Assembly (NCBI RefSeq): GCF_016863035.1
Contig: NZ_BOOC01000001.1
Location: 62,001 to 126,000 of the forward strand
Length of the DNA: 64,000 nt
Direction: 5' to 3'
From: Microbispora corallina
GTDB lineage: Bacteria > Actinomycetota > Actinomycetes > Streptosporangiales > Streptosporangiaceae
A program made the position numbers and the translations under genes. The notes below the pieces were generated by a model, which made no database searches, was not told the origin of the DNA, and was given only the letters and a program-made list of their open reading frames with translations. Shown in pieces: positions 29,757 through 38,758 of the stretch (positions are counted from its first letter, which is position 1; each line of letters begins with the position of its first letter).

Positions 29757-30749
29757 GTGGACTGGTACGCGATCTTCGTCACCACGGTCAAGGCGTCAAT
29801 CGGCCTGGAGACCGTCGTCTACGCGCTCGCCGCCATCGGCGTCAACGTCCAGTTCGGCTACGCCGGGCTGCTCAACTTCGGCCAGGCGGCCTTCCTCGGC
29901 GTCGCGGCGTACGGCATGGCCGTCACCGTGGCCACCTTCCACCTGCCCTTCTGGCTCGGCATCGCGATCGGGCTGGTCGCCACGGTCATCCTGGCGTTCC
30001 TGCTCGGCATCCCGACACTGCGGCTGCGGGCCGACTACCTCGCGATCGTCACCATCGCCGCCGCCGAGATCGTCCGGCTGATCTTCCGATCGGTGAAGTT
30101 CAGCAGCGTCTTCGGCGGCTCGGACGGCCGGCAGAACTTCTCCGGCGACTTCTTCGCGATGAACCCCTACGCCCCCGGCACGTACGGCATCGGCCCGATC
30201 AGCTTCAACGAGCGGGTCAGCTGGGTGCTGACCGTCGGCTGGGTCCTCGTCGCGCTGTCCTGCGCGCTGGTGTACCTGCTCATGAAGAGCCCGTGGGGCC
30301 GCGTCCTCAAGGCCATCCGTGAGGACGAGGACGCGGTGCGCAGCCTCGGCAAGAACGTCTTCTCCTACAAGATGCAGGCCCTCGTCCTCGGCGGCGTCAT
30401 CGGCTGCCTCGGCGGCTTCGTCTTCGCGCTCGGGCAGGCGTCGGTGCAGCCCGACCTGTTCAGCACCGAGTTCACGTTCTACGCGTACACGATCGTGATC
30501 CTCGGCGGCGCCGCCCGGGTCTTCAGCCCCGTCGTCGGAGCCGCGATCTTCTGGGTTCTGCTGGTCTTCGTCGGGAACACCTTGAGCGAGGCCGTCGGCG
30601 CCGGAGTCATCCCCGCTTCGATCATGACCGTCAACCAGGTCGGCGCGGTGCGCTTCATGCTCGTCGGACTCGGGCTGATGCTCCTGCTCATCTTCCGTCC
30701 CCAGGGCATCTTCGGCGACAAGAGGGAGATCGCGCTCGATGCACGCTGA
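29757..30749 (+). CDS. livM: Branched-chain amino acid ABC permease LivM
   Basis: A 330-residue permease partner of LivH, with about nine hydrophobic segments. LNFGQAAFLGVAAYG and the cytoplasmic coupling loop KSPWGRVLKAIREDEDAVRSLG, which contacts the ATPases, are conserved. The GTG start at 29757 has GGAG 6 nt upstream and follows livH by 12 nt. Its 3' end overlaps livG by 11 nt, so the four genes are an operon. Confidence 0.93.
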   Translation: MDWYAIFVTTVKASIGLETVVYALAAIGVNVQFGYAGLLNFGQAAFLGVAAYGMAVTVATFHLPFWLGIAIGLVATVILAFLLGIPTLRLRADYLAIVTIAAAEIVRLIFRSVKFSSVFGGSDGRQNFSGDFFAMNPYAPGTYGIGPISFNERVSWVLTVGWVLVALSCALVYLLMKSPWGRVLKAIREDEDAVRSLGKNVFSYKMQALVLGGVIGCLGGFVFALGQASVQPDLFSTEFTFYAYTIVILGGAARVFSPVVGAAIFWVLLVFVGNTLSEAVGAGVIPASIMTVNQVGAVRFMLVGLGLMLLLIFRPQGIFGDKREIALDAR

Positions 30750-31658
30750 CACCACCACGACGCGGAAGGCGGCCGCGGCGGCCGTCTTCGAAGGACTCCC
30801 CACCGAACCCGGCGTCCCCAAGCCCGACCCGATCCTCGTCGTCGACAAGGTCGTGCGCAGGTTCGGCGGCCTCACCGCCGTCGACGTCGACCACCTGGAG
30901 ATCCAGCGCGGCTCTATCACCGCCCTGATCGGCCCGAACGGCGCCGGCAAGACCACGTTCTTCAACCAGCTCACCGGCTTCGACACCGCCGACGCCGGCT
31001 CCTGGACCTTCAACGGCAACCAGCTCAAGGGCGTGCCCGCGCACCGCGTGGCGCGGCAGGGCATGGTGCGGACCTTCCAGCTCACCAAGGCCCTGTCGAA
31101 GCTCACCGTCATGGAGAACATGCGGCTCGGCGCCCAGAACCAGCGCGGCGAGAACTTCTTCCGCGCCCTCATCCCGGGCAGCTGGCGCCGCCAGGAGGAC
31201 GAGATCACCGAGCGCGCCGAGGAGCTCCTCGAGCGCTTCAAGCTGGACGCGAAGCGCGACGACTTCGCCGGCTCCCTGTCCGGCGGCCAGCGCAAGCTGC
31301 TGGAGATGGCCCGCGCGCTGATGGTCGGCCCCGAGCTCGTCATGCTCGACGAGCCGATGGCCGGCGTGAACCCCGCCCTCACCCAGTCGCTGCTCGGCCA
31401 CGTCAAGGCCCTGCGCGAGGAGGGCATGACCGTCCTGTTCGTCGAGCACGACATGGACATGGTCCGCGACATCAGCGACTGGGTCGTCGTCATGGCCCAG
31501 GGCAACGTCATCGCCGAGGGCCCGCCGGACACCATCATGTCCGACTCCCGGGTCGTCGACGCCTACCTCGGCGCCCACCACGACGCGCCGATGTCCGTCG
31601 AGGAGGCCGAGGAGCAGCTGCAGGAAGCAGAGGCCGAGCTGGAGATCGAGGAGAAGGC

Positions 31659-31662
<4 letters not shown>
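30739..31662 (+). CDS. livG: Branched-chain amino acid ABC transporter ATPase LivG
   Basis: A 307-residue ABC ATPase energising LivHM. Walker A GPNGAGKTTF, signature LSGGQRKLLEMARAL, Walker B LVMLDEPMAGVNP and the switch His in FVEHDMDMV are all intact. It has about 30 extra N-terminal residues and an acidic Glu-rich tail (EEAEEQLQEAEAELEIEEKA) not found in the minimal protein. It starts inside livM and its stop overlaps livF as ATGA, giving coupled synthesis of the two ATPases. Confidence 0.93.
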
Positions 31663-32498
<836 letters not shown>

Positions 32499-32507
32499 GA
32501 ACGACCC

Positions 32508-32546
32508 CGAAGGCCCCGGCGGACCCCGCGTCCGCCGGGGCCTTCG
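32508..32546 (+). terminator. Intrinsic terminator of the livHMGF operon
   Basis: A perfect 16-bp stem (CGAAGGCCCCGGCGGA and its complement) with a 7-nt loop, beginning 10 nt after the livF stop. A T-run is lacking, which is common in high-GC actinobacteria. Confidence 0.82.
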
Positions 32547-32613
32547 GCGGTTGTGACCGTTCGCCGACCACATCGACGACAGACGACGACAGACGTCCAC
32601 AGACGCGGCCACA

Positions 32614-33120
32614 ATGGGCCGTATGACGCGAACCCCCCTCGTGGCGGCTCTGGCGGTCACAACGCTCGTCGCGGGCCTCACCGCCTGCCAGGGCCCCGCC
32701 GCCGGCCCGCCCTCCGCATCGGCGACCGGCCTCCGCTCCTCCGCCTCCTCCGGCTCCTCCGGCTCCCCCGGCGCCGACGGCGCCGTGTACGTCACCGGCG
32801 CCCGGGCCGGCGACGACGCCTGCGCCCGCGTGCTGTCCGCCATCGGCTACCTCGGGCTCTCGCTGCTGCCGTCCGGCCAGGAGGACGCCCAGCACTGGGA
32901 CGGCGACGTCCGCGGCCGCTTCGGCTACCTGCGCGGCACGCTCGCCATGTACGGCCCCCACCTGCCGGCGTCCACCGTCGCGGCCACCGAGACGATCGAC
33001 CGGGTCGCCGAGGTCCTGTCCCGGGCCGACACCCCCGGCGCCGTCCGGCCGTCCCTGCTGCGCCGCTACCGCTCGGCCTCCGGCGTCGTCACCGGCGCCT
33101 GCCACGGCGGCACGTCCTGA
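32614..33120 (+). CDS. Putative lipoprotein of unknown function
   Basis: A 168-residue secreted protein. The N terminus is a lipoprotein signal (TTLVAGLTAC, lipobox with Cys at about residue 22), followed by a Ser/Gly-rich linker to about residue 55. The mature part of about 110 residues has three Cys in all and no recognised family. The ATG at 32614 is used; ATG at 32623 is equally possible. It lies between the liv permease operon and the convergent binding-protein gene, but has its own spacer after a terminator, so membership of the transport system is not shown. Confidence 0.72.
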   Translation: MGRMTRTPLVAALAVTTLVAGLTACQGPAAGPPSASATGLRSSASSGSSGSPGADGAVYVTGARAGDDACARVLSAIGYLGLSLLPSGQEDAQHWDGDVRGRFGYLRGTLAMYGPHLPASTVAATETIDRVAEVLSRADTPGAVRPSLLRRYRSASGVVTGACHGGTS

Positions 33121-33149
33121 CAGACCCGGCGCGGCGCCCGGACACGCGA

Positions 33150-33180
33150 GAGGGCCCGGTCCGTCGCGGACCGGGCCCTC
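33150..33180. terminator. Bidirectional intrinsic terminator
   Basis: A perfect 14-bp stem (GAGGGCCCGGTCCG and its complement) with a 3-nt loop between the convergent lipoprotein gene and livJ. Being symmetrical, it can end both transcripts. Confidence 0.82.
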
Positions 33181-33193
33181 AGGCGGCTTCAGG

Positions 33194-34489
33194 TCAGCCG
33201 GCGATCTTGCCGGTGTTGAAGGCGATGTTCTTGTTGGTGTTGTCGGCGCCGTACTGGTAGACGCCGATCGTGGCCTCGGCCGGGTCACCGGCGTCGTTGA
33301 ACTCGATCGGACCGGACGCGCCGTCGAAGTCGATGTCCTTGCCCGCGTTCAGCAGGTCGGCGCAGGACTTGAAGTCCTTGCACTTCTCGCCGCCCGAGGA
33401 GACGTCCTTCAGCTTCGCCGCGATGTCCTTGCCGACGTCGCTCTTGGCCGCGATGGCCGCCAGCGCGGTGAGGATCGTCGCGTCGTACGACTCGGGGCCG
33501 TAGTTGAAGTCCTTCAGGTTCGGGTCGACCGACTTGAGCTTGGCCTTGAAGTCGTCCGACACCTGGGCGCCCGGCTGGGTGCCCTTCGCGCCGTCGAGCG
33601 TGCCCTTGGGGAAGCCGTCCTTGCCCGTGCCGTAGTTAGACAGGTTGCCGTCGACGAAGTAGTACTTCACCTTGTCGGCGGTCAGGCCCTGCTTCACCAG
33701 CTCGGGAACGATCTTCTTGGTCTCGTCGAAGCCGATCAGGGCGACGGCCTTGGGGTTCGCCTCCTTGATCTTCGCGACGTCCGCCGAGTAGTCGGCCGCC
33801 TTCGGGTCGTAGATGACCTTCTCGACGACCTGGCCGCCGCCGCCCTCGACCGCCTTCTGGACGTTGTCGGCGAGACCCGTGCCGTACGCGTCCTGCAGGG
33901 CGAGGATGCCGACCGTGTCGTTGCCGTCCGCGAGGATCAGGTCACCGAGGACGCGGCCCTGGAGAACGTCCGGCGGAGCCGTGCGGAAGTACAGGCCGTG
34001 GTCGTTGTACGTGGTGAACTGGTCCGACGTGTTCGCCGGCGAGATCTGCACCACACCCGCACCAGTGATCTTGTCGATGACCGACAGCGACACGGACGAG
34101 GAGGCGGCGCCCACGATGACGTCGGCCTTCTGCTGCAGCAACTTGTCAACCGACTGGGAGGCAATGTTGGTCGAGGTGTCACCCGAGTCGGTGTCGATCT
34201 CGGTCACCGGCTTGCCGAGCACGCCACCCGCGTCGTTGATCTCCTTGACCGCCAGCTTCACGCCCGCGAACTCCGGCGGGCCGAGGAAGGCGAGCGAGCC
34301 GGTCTGCGGCAGCAGGGTGCCGATGGTGAGGGTGCCGTCGCCCTGGGCGGCAGCGGCAGGCGCAGAGGAGGCGGCCGGCGCCGAGGACGCCGGCGCGGCG
34401 CTCTCCTCGCCACCGCCACAGGCCGTGAGGGCGAGACTGGCAGCCGCGGCGACGGCCAGCGCCCGCCCAAGGGGGGCAATGCGGATCAT
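33194..34489 (-). CDS. livJ: Branched-chain amino acid ABC transporter substrate-binding lipoprotein
   Basis: A 431-residue periplasmic-binding-protein fold (LivJ/LivK type I) with a lipobox (SLALTACGGG, Cys at about residue 24) and an Ala/Ser-rich linker to about residue 50. The mature part opens TLTIGTLLPQTGSLAFLGPP, as in amino-acid and amide receptors of ABC importers, followed by INDAGGVLGKPV. It captures ligand outside the membrane for LivHMGF. AAGGAG is 7 nt upstream of the ATG. It is transcribed convergently to the permease operon rather than within it, so receptor and permease levels can be set separately. Confidence 0.93.
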   Translation of the reverse strand: MIRIAPLGRALAVAAAASLALTACGGGEESAAPASSAPAASSAPAAAAQGDGTLTIGTLLPQTGSLAFLGPPEFAGVKLAVKEINDAGGVLGKPVTEIDTDSGDTSTNIASQSVDKLLQQKADVIVGAASSSVSLSVIDKITGAGVVQISPANTSDQFTTYNDHGLYFRTAPPDVLQGRVLGDLILADGNDTVGILALQDAYGTGLADNVQKAVEGGGGQVVEKVIYDPKAADYSADVAKIKEANPKAVALIGFDETKKIVPELVKQGLTADKVKYYFVDGNLSNYGTGKDGFPKGTLDGAKGTQPGAQVSDDFKAKLKSVDPNLKDFNYGPESYDATILTALAAIAAKSDVGKDIAAKLKDVSSGGEKCKDFKSCADLLNAGKDIDFDGASGPIEFNDAGDPAEATIGVYQYGADNTNKNIAFNTGKIAG

Positions 34490-34800
34490 GAAGTATCTCC
34501 TTCATCCAGGCCCGGGAAACGTCAGCGCTGCCGACCCGTCCCGATCGATGGGTGAAAGGTACATAGGCCAAGGGGCCTCCGACCAGGCATGCGTCAGAAC
34601 TGTCCACACTTGGATGCGGAGTCGTAATAACTCCTCAACCAAGTGCGCACACCCGTCCTGACCAGCGGCCTCTTCCTTCACCGCCCTCCCGGGCGCGCGT
34701 GAGACGGCCCTCCGGCCCCCTCTCCGCGACCCCGGGAACCCCGTCCCCGGGCCCCCCGACTCGGGCGGGGGGCCGCCGGCACCGGGGCGGACGGTTCGCC
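34490..34800 (-). other. Gene-free spacer between livJ and pdtaR
   Basis: A 311-bp stretch. The half next to livJ must hold its promoter and leader, but no clear -35/-10 pair was found. The half next to pdtaR holds a terminator hairpin. No coding sequence is supported on either strand. Confidence 0.5.
34750..34774 (-). terminator. Probable terminator of pdtaR
   Basis: A 9-bp G/C stem (GGCCCCCCG and its complement) with a 7-nt loop, 26 nt beyond the pdtaR stop codon on the minus strand; there is no T-run. Confidence 0.6.
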
Positions 34801-35397
34801 TCAGGCGGGGGGACGCTCCTCGCCGGCGTTCTCGCTGACCACGATCTGCGCCACCTGCCGCATGCTCATACGCCGGTCCATGGACGCCTTCTGGATCCAC
34901 CGGAACGCCTGCGGCTCGGTCCACCCGTGCTGGGCCATGAGCAGGCCCTTCGCCCGCTCCACGAGCTTCCTCGTCTCCAGCCGCTCGGAGAGGGTGGAGA
35001 CCTCCTTCTCCAGCGCCGCGATCTCCTCGTGGCGGCTCACCGCCATCTCGATCGCCGGCACCAGGTCGCCCTTCGTGAACGGCTTGACGAGGTAGGCCAT
35101 CGCCCCCGCGTCCCTGGCCCGCTCGACCAGGTCGCGCTGCGAGAACGCGGTGAGGATGAGGCAGGGGGCGATCCGTTCCGAGACGATGCGCTCGGCCGCC
35201 GAGATCCCGTCGAGCACGGGCATCTTGACGTCGAGGATCACGAGATCGGGCCGTAGCTCCGTGGCCAGCTTCACCGCGGTCTCGCCGTCGCCGGCCTCGC
35301 CCACCACGGCGTAGCCGTCCTCTTCGAGCATCTCCTTCAGGTCGAGGCGGATCAGGGCCTCGTCTTCCGCGATCACCACTCGCCGCTGCGTACTCAC
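34801..35397 (-). CDS. pdtaR: PdtaR-type response regulator with ANTAR RNA-binding domain
   Basis: A 198-residue response regulator. The receiver domain (1-125) has the acidic pair ED in IAEDEAL, the phosphoacceptor Asp56 in VILDVKMP, and the conserved Lys in YLVKPFT. The C-terminal ANTAR domain (about 135-190: LVERAKGLLMAQHGWTEPQAFRWIQKASMD) binds paired RNA hairpins and prevents transcription termination. In Mycobacterium PdtaR is paired with the kinase PdtaS, which is not in this window. GTG at 35397-35395 was chosen; TTG at 35403 is in frame. It belongs to the conserved backbone between polA and pyk. Confidence 0.93.
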   Translation of the reverse strand: MSTQRRVVIAEDEALIRLDLKEMLEEDGYAVVGEAGDGETAVKLATELRPDLVILDVKMPVLDGISAAERIVSERIAPCLILTAFSQRDLVERARDAGAMAYLVKPFTKGDLVPAIEMAVSRHEEIAALEKEVSTLSERLETRKLVERAKGLLMAQHGWTEPQAFRWIQKASMDRRMSMRQVAQIVVSENAGEERPPA

Positions 35398-35515
35398 GCA
35401 CAAGAGGTTACCGACGTCCGCTAGATTAGGACCACGCGAGGGGCCGTGGCAGCCGATCTACGGGAAGATCGTCCATACGCTCCCAGCATTCGCAAATAGG
35501 ACAAATCCCGAAATA

Positions 35516-35589
35516 GCCCCGATAGACCAATCGGCAGAGTCGATGGCCTCAAAATCCATTCAGTGTGGGTTCGAATCCCACTCGGGGCA
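35516..35589 (+). tRNA. tRNA with CAA (Leu) anticodon and short variable loop
   Basis: A 74-nt cloverleaf. Acceptor stem GCCCCGA/TCGGGGC is perfect; D arm GAC..GTC with G18G19; anticodon stem ATGGC/TCCAT with a C-T mismatch next to the loop; loop CTCAAAA with anticodon CAA at 35550-35552; variable loop only 5 nt; T arm GTGGG TTCGAAT CCCAC; discriminator A; CCA is not encoded. Leucine tRNAs normally have a long variable arm, so identity Leu is by anticodon only. The mismatch turns the loop effectively into nine bases. Confidence 0.8.
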
Positions 35590-35645
35590 CTTTTACTGTT
35601 TGTACTCGCAGCGAAACTGTCAGTGCCGGTCGGCACGATGGGTGC

Positions 35646-36416
35646 GTGTACGACTCGTCCTTGCGCCGGCGCGCGATCCTGCTTCTCGGCTCCGGGCTCA
35701 CAATCAGTGAGACCAGCCGCCGTCTTGGCGTCTCCCGCGCCGCCGTCACCGACTGGCGGGACAATCAGGGACGGGAGAGCCTGCGGCACGCCACGTGTCC
35801 CCGATGCCGCGACGTCCCCGGGCCGCCTGAGCCTCCCGAGGCCTACGCCTACCTGCTCGGGCTCTATCTCGGCGATGGCTGTATCAGCCCCGTCGGCGAC
35901 GCGCCCAAGCGGGTCTGGTCGCTGCGGATAATGTGCGCCGATTCATGGCCGGGACTGCGTGACGAGTGCGTGCGGGCAATCAGGGCCGTCCGGCCGCTGA
36001 ACAAGGTGCGCGTGCTGCAGAAGCAGGGCTGCACCGAGGTGAACAGCTACTCCAAGCACTGGCCGTGCCTGTTCCCGCAGCACGGGCCGGGAAAGAAGCA
36101 CGAGCGGGCGATCGTGCTGGCGGACTGGTAGGAGGCGATCGCGGCGGAGCAACCGGGGCCGCTCGTGCGCGGGCTGATGCACTCGGACGGCTACCGGGGG
36201 GCGAACCGGGTCCGCAGGCCGGTGGGCGGCGAGGACAAGTGGTACGAGTATCCGCGTTACCTGTTCAAGAACGAGTCCGCGGACATCCTGCGGCTGTGCG
36301 GCGACGCGCTCGACCGGCTCGGGGTCGACTGGCGGCACAACAAACGCAACGAGATCTCGGTGGCCCGGCGGGCGGCCGTGGCGCGGCTCGACGAGTTCGT
36401 GGGGCCGAAGTACTGA
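35646..36416 (+). pseudogene. HTH plus LAGLIDADG-type endonuclease-like gene, interrupted by an amber codon
   Basis: The frame reads from GTG at 35646 (VYDSSLRRRAILLL) to a stop at 36416, with one in-frame TAG at 36129-36131. The N terminus has a helix-turn-helix (GLTISETSRRLGVSRAAVTDW), then a CPRC knuckle, a first LAGLIDADG-like motif (YLLGLYLGDGCI) and, after the amber codon, a second one (LVRGLMHSDGYR), ending ARLDEFVGPKY. The TAG follows LADW, where relatives, as I recall them, have Trp-Gln, so a CAG to TAG change would explain it. There are no frameshifts. It starts 56 nt after the tRNA. It could be a recent pseudogene or, less likely, be read through. Confidence 0.75.
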
Positions 36417-36551
36417 GCCCCGGCTCGGCCGGCTTCCGCGCGGGCACGGGGGTCGTCTCGACGGCGCCCGGCAACGCCGGCCGCCGGGCCCGGGTCGCCT
36501 CCGCCGGAGGTTCCAGCGGGGTGCGGGGGGCGAAACGCGTTTTCCAGGAGC

Positions 36552-36740
36552 TCAGGGCTCGGGGTGGAGGCGGACGGCGTCGAGGGCGAGGGACAGCTCG
36601 ACCAGGTCGCGGGGGCGGGACAGGGACCGGCCGGTCATCTGCTCGATCCGGCGGACGGGGTTGAAGACGGTGTTGCGGTGGCAGTAGAGCTCCCCCGCGG
36701 CCCGGACGGCCGAGCCCTCGCAGCGCAGCCAGGCCGTCGC
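36552..36740 (-). pseudogene. Truncated C-terminal end of a PucR-type regulator
   Basis: Sixty-two codons encode the PucR C-terminal helix-turn-helix (TAWLRCEGSAVRAAGELYCH, then RNTVFNPVRRIEQMTGRSLS and the closing ELSLALDAVRLHPEP) and a TGA. Everything upstream (the usual 300 or more residues and the start) is missing. NPVRR instead of the usual NRLRR suggests drift. PucR proteins regulate purine or amino-acid catabolism; this fragment cannot be functional. Confidence 0.75.
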
Positions 36741-36916
36741 AGTCGGGCTTCGAGGGCGGCCTCGGGACGCCGATGGACTTCACCGCCGTGGACAAGCCGT
36801 CGTCCCGCGCTTCGTACGTGGTCAAGCCCGACAAGACCGCGCTCGGCGGCTCGGTGATCTTCCGTCCGGCGGCGGTGTCCGGCCTGGCCGAGGGCTACCC
36901 CGTCCCGGTGGGCTGA
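36741..36916 (+). pseudogene. Truncated 3' end of an unidentified gene
   Basis: About 58 open codons read SGFEGGLGTPMDFTAVDKPS then SRASYVVKPDKTALGGSVIF and end AEGYPVPVG with TGA. Codon composition is normal for the genome, but no start codon with a ribosome site exists and the frame begins exactly where the PucR remnant stops. I do not recognise the family. It is most likely the tail of a deleted gene. Confidence 0.5.
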
Positions 36917-36943
36917 GGCGCGGATCCCGGCGGGCGAGGCGGA

Positions 36944-38758
36944 TCAGGCTAGGCTGTCGAGCCAGGCCCGGTGCAGGCGGGCGAAGCGGCCGGAGCCCGC
37001 GATCAGGCGGTCCGGCGGGCCGTCCTCGACGACGCGGCCGCCCTCCATCACGAGCACCCGGTCGGCGATCTCCACCGTCGACAGCCGGTGGGCGATGATC
37101 AGCGCGGTCCGGTCCGCCAGGACCGTGCGCAGGGCCCGCTGGACGAGCCGCTCGCTCGGTACGTCGAGGCTGCTGGTGGCCTCGTCGAGGATGAGCACGG
37201 CCGGGTCGGCGAGGAAGGCCCGCGCGAAGGCGACGAGCTGCCGCTGGCCCGCCGACATCCGGCCGCCCCGCTTGCCCACCTGCGTGCCGTACCCCTGCGG
37301 GAGCGACGCGATGTAGCCGTGCGCCCCGATGGCCTCGGCGGCCTCGGCGACCGCCGCCATCGGGGCGTCCGGCCTGCCGAACCGCACGTTGTCCTCGACG
37401 GTGCCGCTGAACAGGAAGTTCTCCTGGGTGACCATGACGACGTGGCGGCGCAGCGTGGCCTCGTCGAGGTCGCGCAGGTCGACCCCGTCGAGGAGCACGC
37501 GGCCCGCGACGGGGTCGTAGAACCGGGCGATGAGCTTGGCCAGCGTCGTCTTGCCGGCCCCGGTCGTGCCGACGACGGCCACCGTCTGCCCGGCGGGGAT
37601 CTCCAGGTCGAAGGCCGGGAGCACCGGCGGGCCCGCGCCGTAGGCGAACTCCACGCGTTCGAACCGCAGGCCGCCGGCGGCGCGGGGCAGCGGCACGGGA
37701 CGCGCGGGCTCGGGGACGCCGGGCCGCTCCTCCAGCACGCCGGAAAGCTTCTCCAGGGCCGCCCCGGCCGACTGCAGGGCGTTGTAGAACTGGGAGATCT
37801 CCTGCATGGGCTCGTAGAACTGCCGCAGGTAGAGCAGGAACGCGGCCAGCACGCCGACCGTCACCTCGCCGCGGAGCGCGAGCCATCCGCCGTACAGCAG
37901 GACGGCGGCGACCGTGACGTTGCCGATGAGCTTGATCCCGGGCATGAACACGGCGACGAGGCGGGAGCCGCGGGTGTTCGCGTCGCGGTAGTCGGCGTTG
38001 AGGCGCTGGAAGATCTCCTGGTTGCGCGGCTCCCTGCGGAACGCCTGCACGGCCCGGATGCCCGTCATCGACTCGACGAAGTGGACGATGACCAGCGCGA
38101 CGGCCTCACGGGTGCGGCGGTAGGCGGCGCTCGACTCGCGCCGGAACCACCGGGTGAACAGCATCAGCACCGGCAGCGGGACCAGAGCGACCAGCCCCAG
38201 GTGCACGTCGAGCACGAGCAGCATGACGGCCGTGCCGCAGAGCGTGAGCACGGCCGTCACCAGGCCGTCGAAGCCCGAGTCGAGCAGCTCGGCGATGGCC
38301 TCGACGTCCGAGGTGAGCCGGGAGATCACCCGTCCCGAGGTGTACTTCTCGTGGAACGACAGCGACAGCCGCTGGAAGTGGTCGAAGACCCGGCGGCGCA
38401 GCTCCAGCAGCACGTCCTGGCCGATCCGCCCCGCCATGTACAGGAACGCCTGGCGGGTCAGGGCCTGGGTGAGCGCGGCGAGCAGGACGAGGCCCACGAT
38501 CGTGAGCGCCAGCCCCGGCCCCTCGCCGCGCGCCATCGGCGGGATCCCGCTGTCGATGCCGGTCTTCACCAGGTACGGCATGGCCAGCCCGGCGGCGTTC
38601 GACACGACGATGACGGCGGTCAGCACCGCGATGGCCCGCCGGTGCGGCCGCAGCAGGCCGGCGAGCAGGCGGCGCGAGCGGGCCCGCAGCAGCAGGGAGA
38701 CGCTCTCGGAGAGGTCGTCGCGGTTCTCGGCGGCCACGCCGCGCCAGGAGTCGCTCAT
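36944..38758 (-). CDS. ABC exporter half-transporter B (canonical ATP site)
   Basis: A 604-residue type IV ABC exporter: six transmembrane helices (about residues 35-330) fused to a nucleotide-binding domain. Walker A GTTGAGKTTL, signature MSAGQRQL, Walker B VLILDEATSSLD with the catalytic Glu, and the switch His in IIAHRLSTVE are present. It exports lipids, drugs or peptides; the substrate is unknown. Its ATG overlaps the stop of the partner half-transporter (ATGA), so the two are made together and should form a heterodimer. Confidence 0.92.
   Translation of the reverse strand: MSDSWRGVAAENRDDLSESVSLLLRARSRRLLAGLLRPHRRAIAVLTAVIVVSNAAGLAMPYLVKTGIDSGIPPMARGEGPGLALTIVGLVLLAALTQALTRQAFLYMAGRIGQDVLLELRRRVFDHFQRLSLSFHEKYTSGRVISRLTSDVEAIAELLDSGFDGLVTAVLTLCGTAVMLLVLDVHLGLVALVPLPVLMLFTRWFRRESSAAYRRTREAVALVIVHFVESMTGIRAVQAFRREPRNQEIFQRLNADYRDANTRGSRLVAVFMPGIKLIGNVTVAAVLLYGGWLALRGEVTVGVLAAFLLYLRQFYEPMQEISQFYNALQSAGAALEKLSGVLEERPGVPEPARPVPLPRAAGGLRFERVEFAYGAGPPVLPAFDLEIPAGQTVAVVGTTGAGKTTLAKLIARFYDPVAGRVLLDGVDLRDLDEATLRRHVVMVTQENFLFSGTVEDNVRFGRPDAPMAAVAEAAEAIGAHGYIASLPQGYGTQVGKRGGRMSAGQRQLVAFARAFLADPAVLILDEATSSLDVPSERLVQRALRTVLADRTALIIAHRLSTVEIADRVLVMEGGRVVEDGPPDRLIAGSGRFARLHRAWLDSLA

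Larger units (their letters stand above)
36417..36943. other. Region of gene remnants without an intact gene
   Basis: About 527 bp between the interrupted endonuclease-like gene and the ABC exporter. It contains two truncated 3' gene ends pointing away from each other and joined at about 36740. No intact reading frame with family support was found. Confidence 0.65.

Noticed and set aside
35516..36416. tRNA-linked integrated element with attachment sites
   Set aside because: No integrase, no duplicated tRNA 3' end and no phage-like genes are seen between the tRNA and the ABC exporter.
36165..36416. Separate small gene starting at GTG 36165
   Set aside because: It is in the same frame as the upstream half and holds the second LAGLIDADG motif, so it is the rest of one interrupted gene rather than an independent one.
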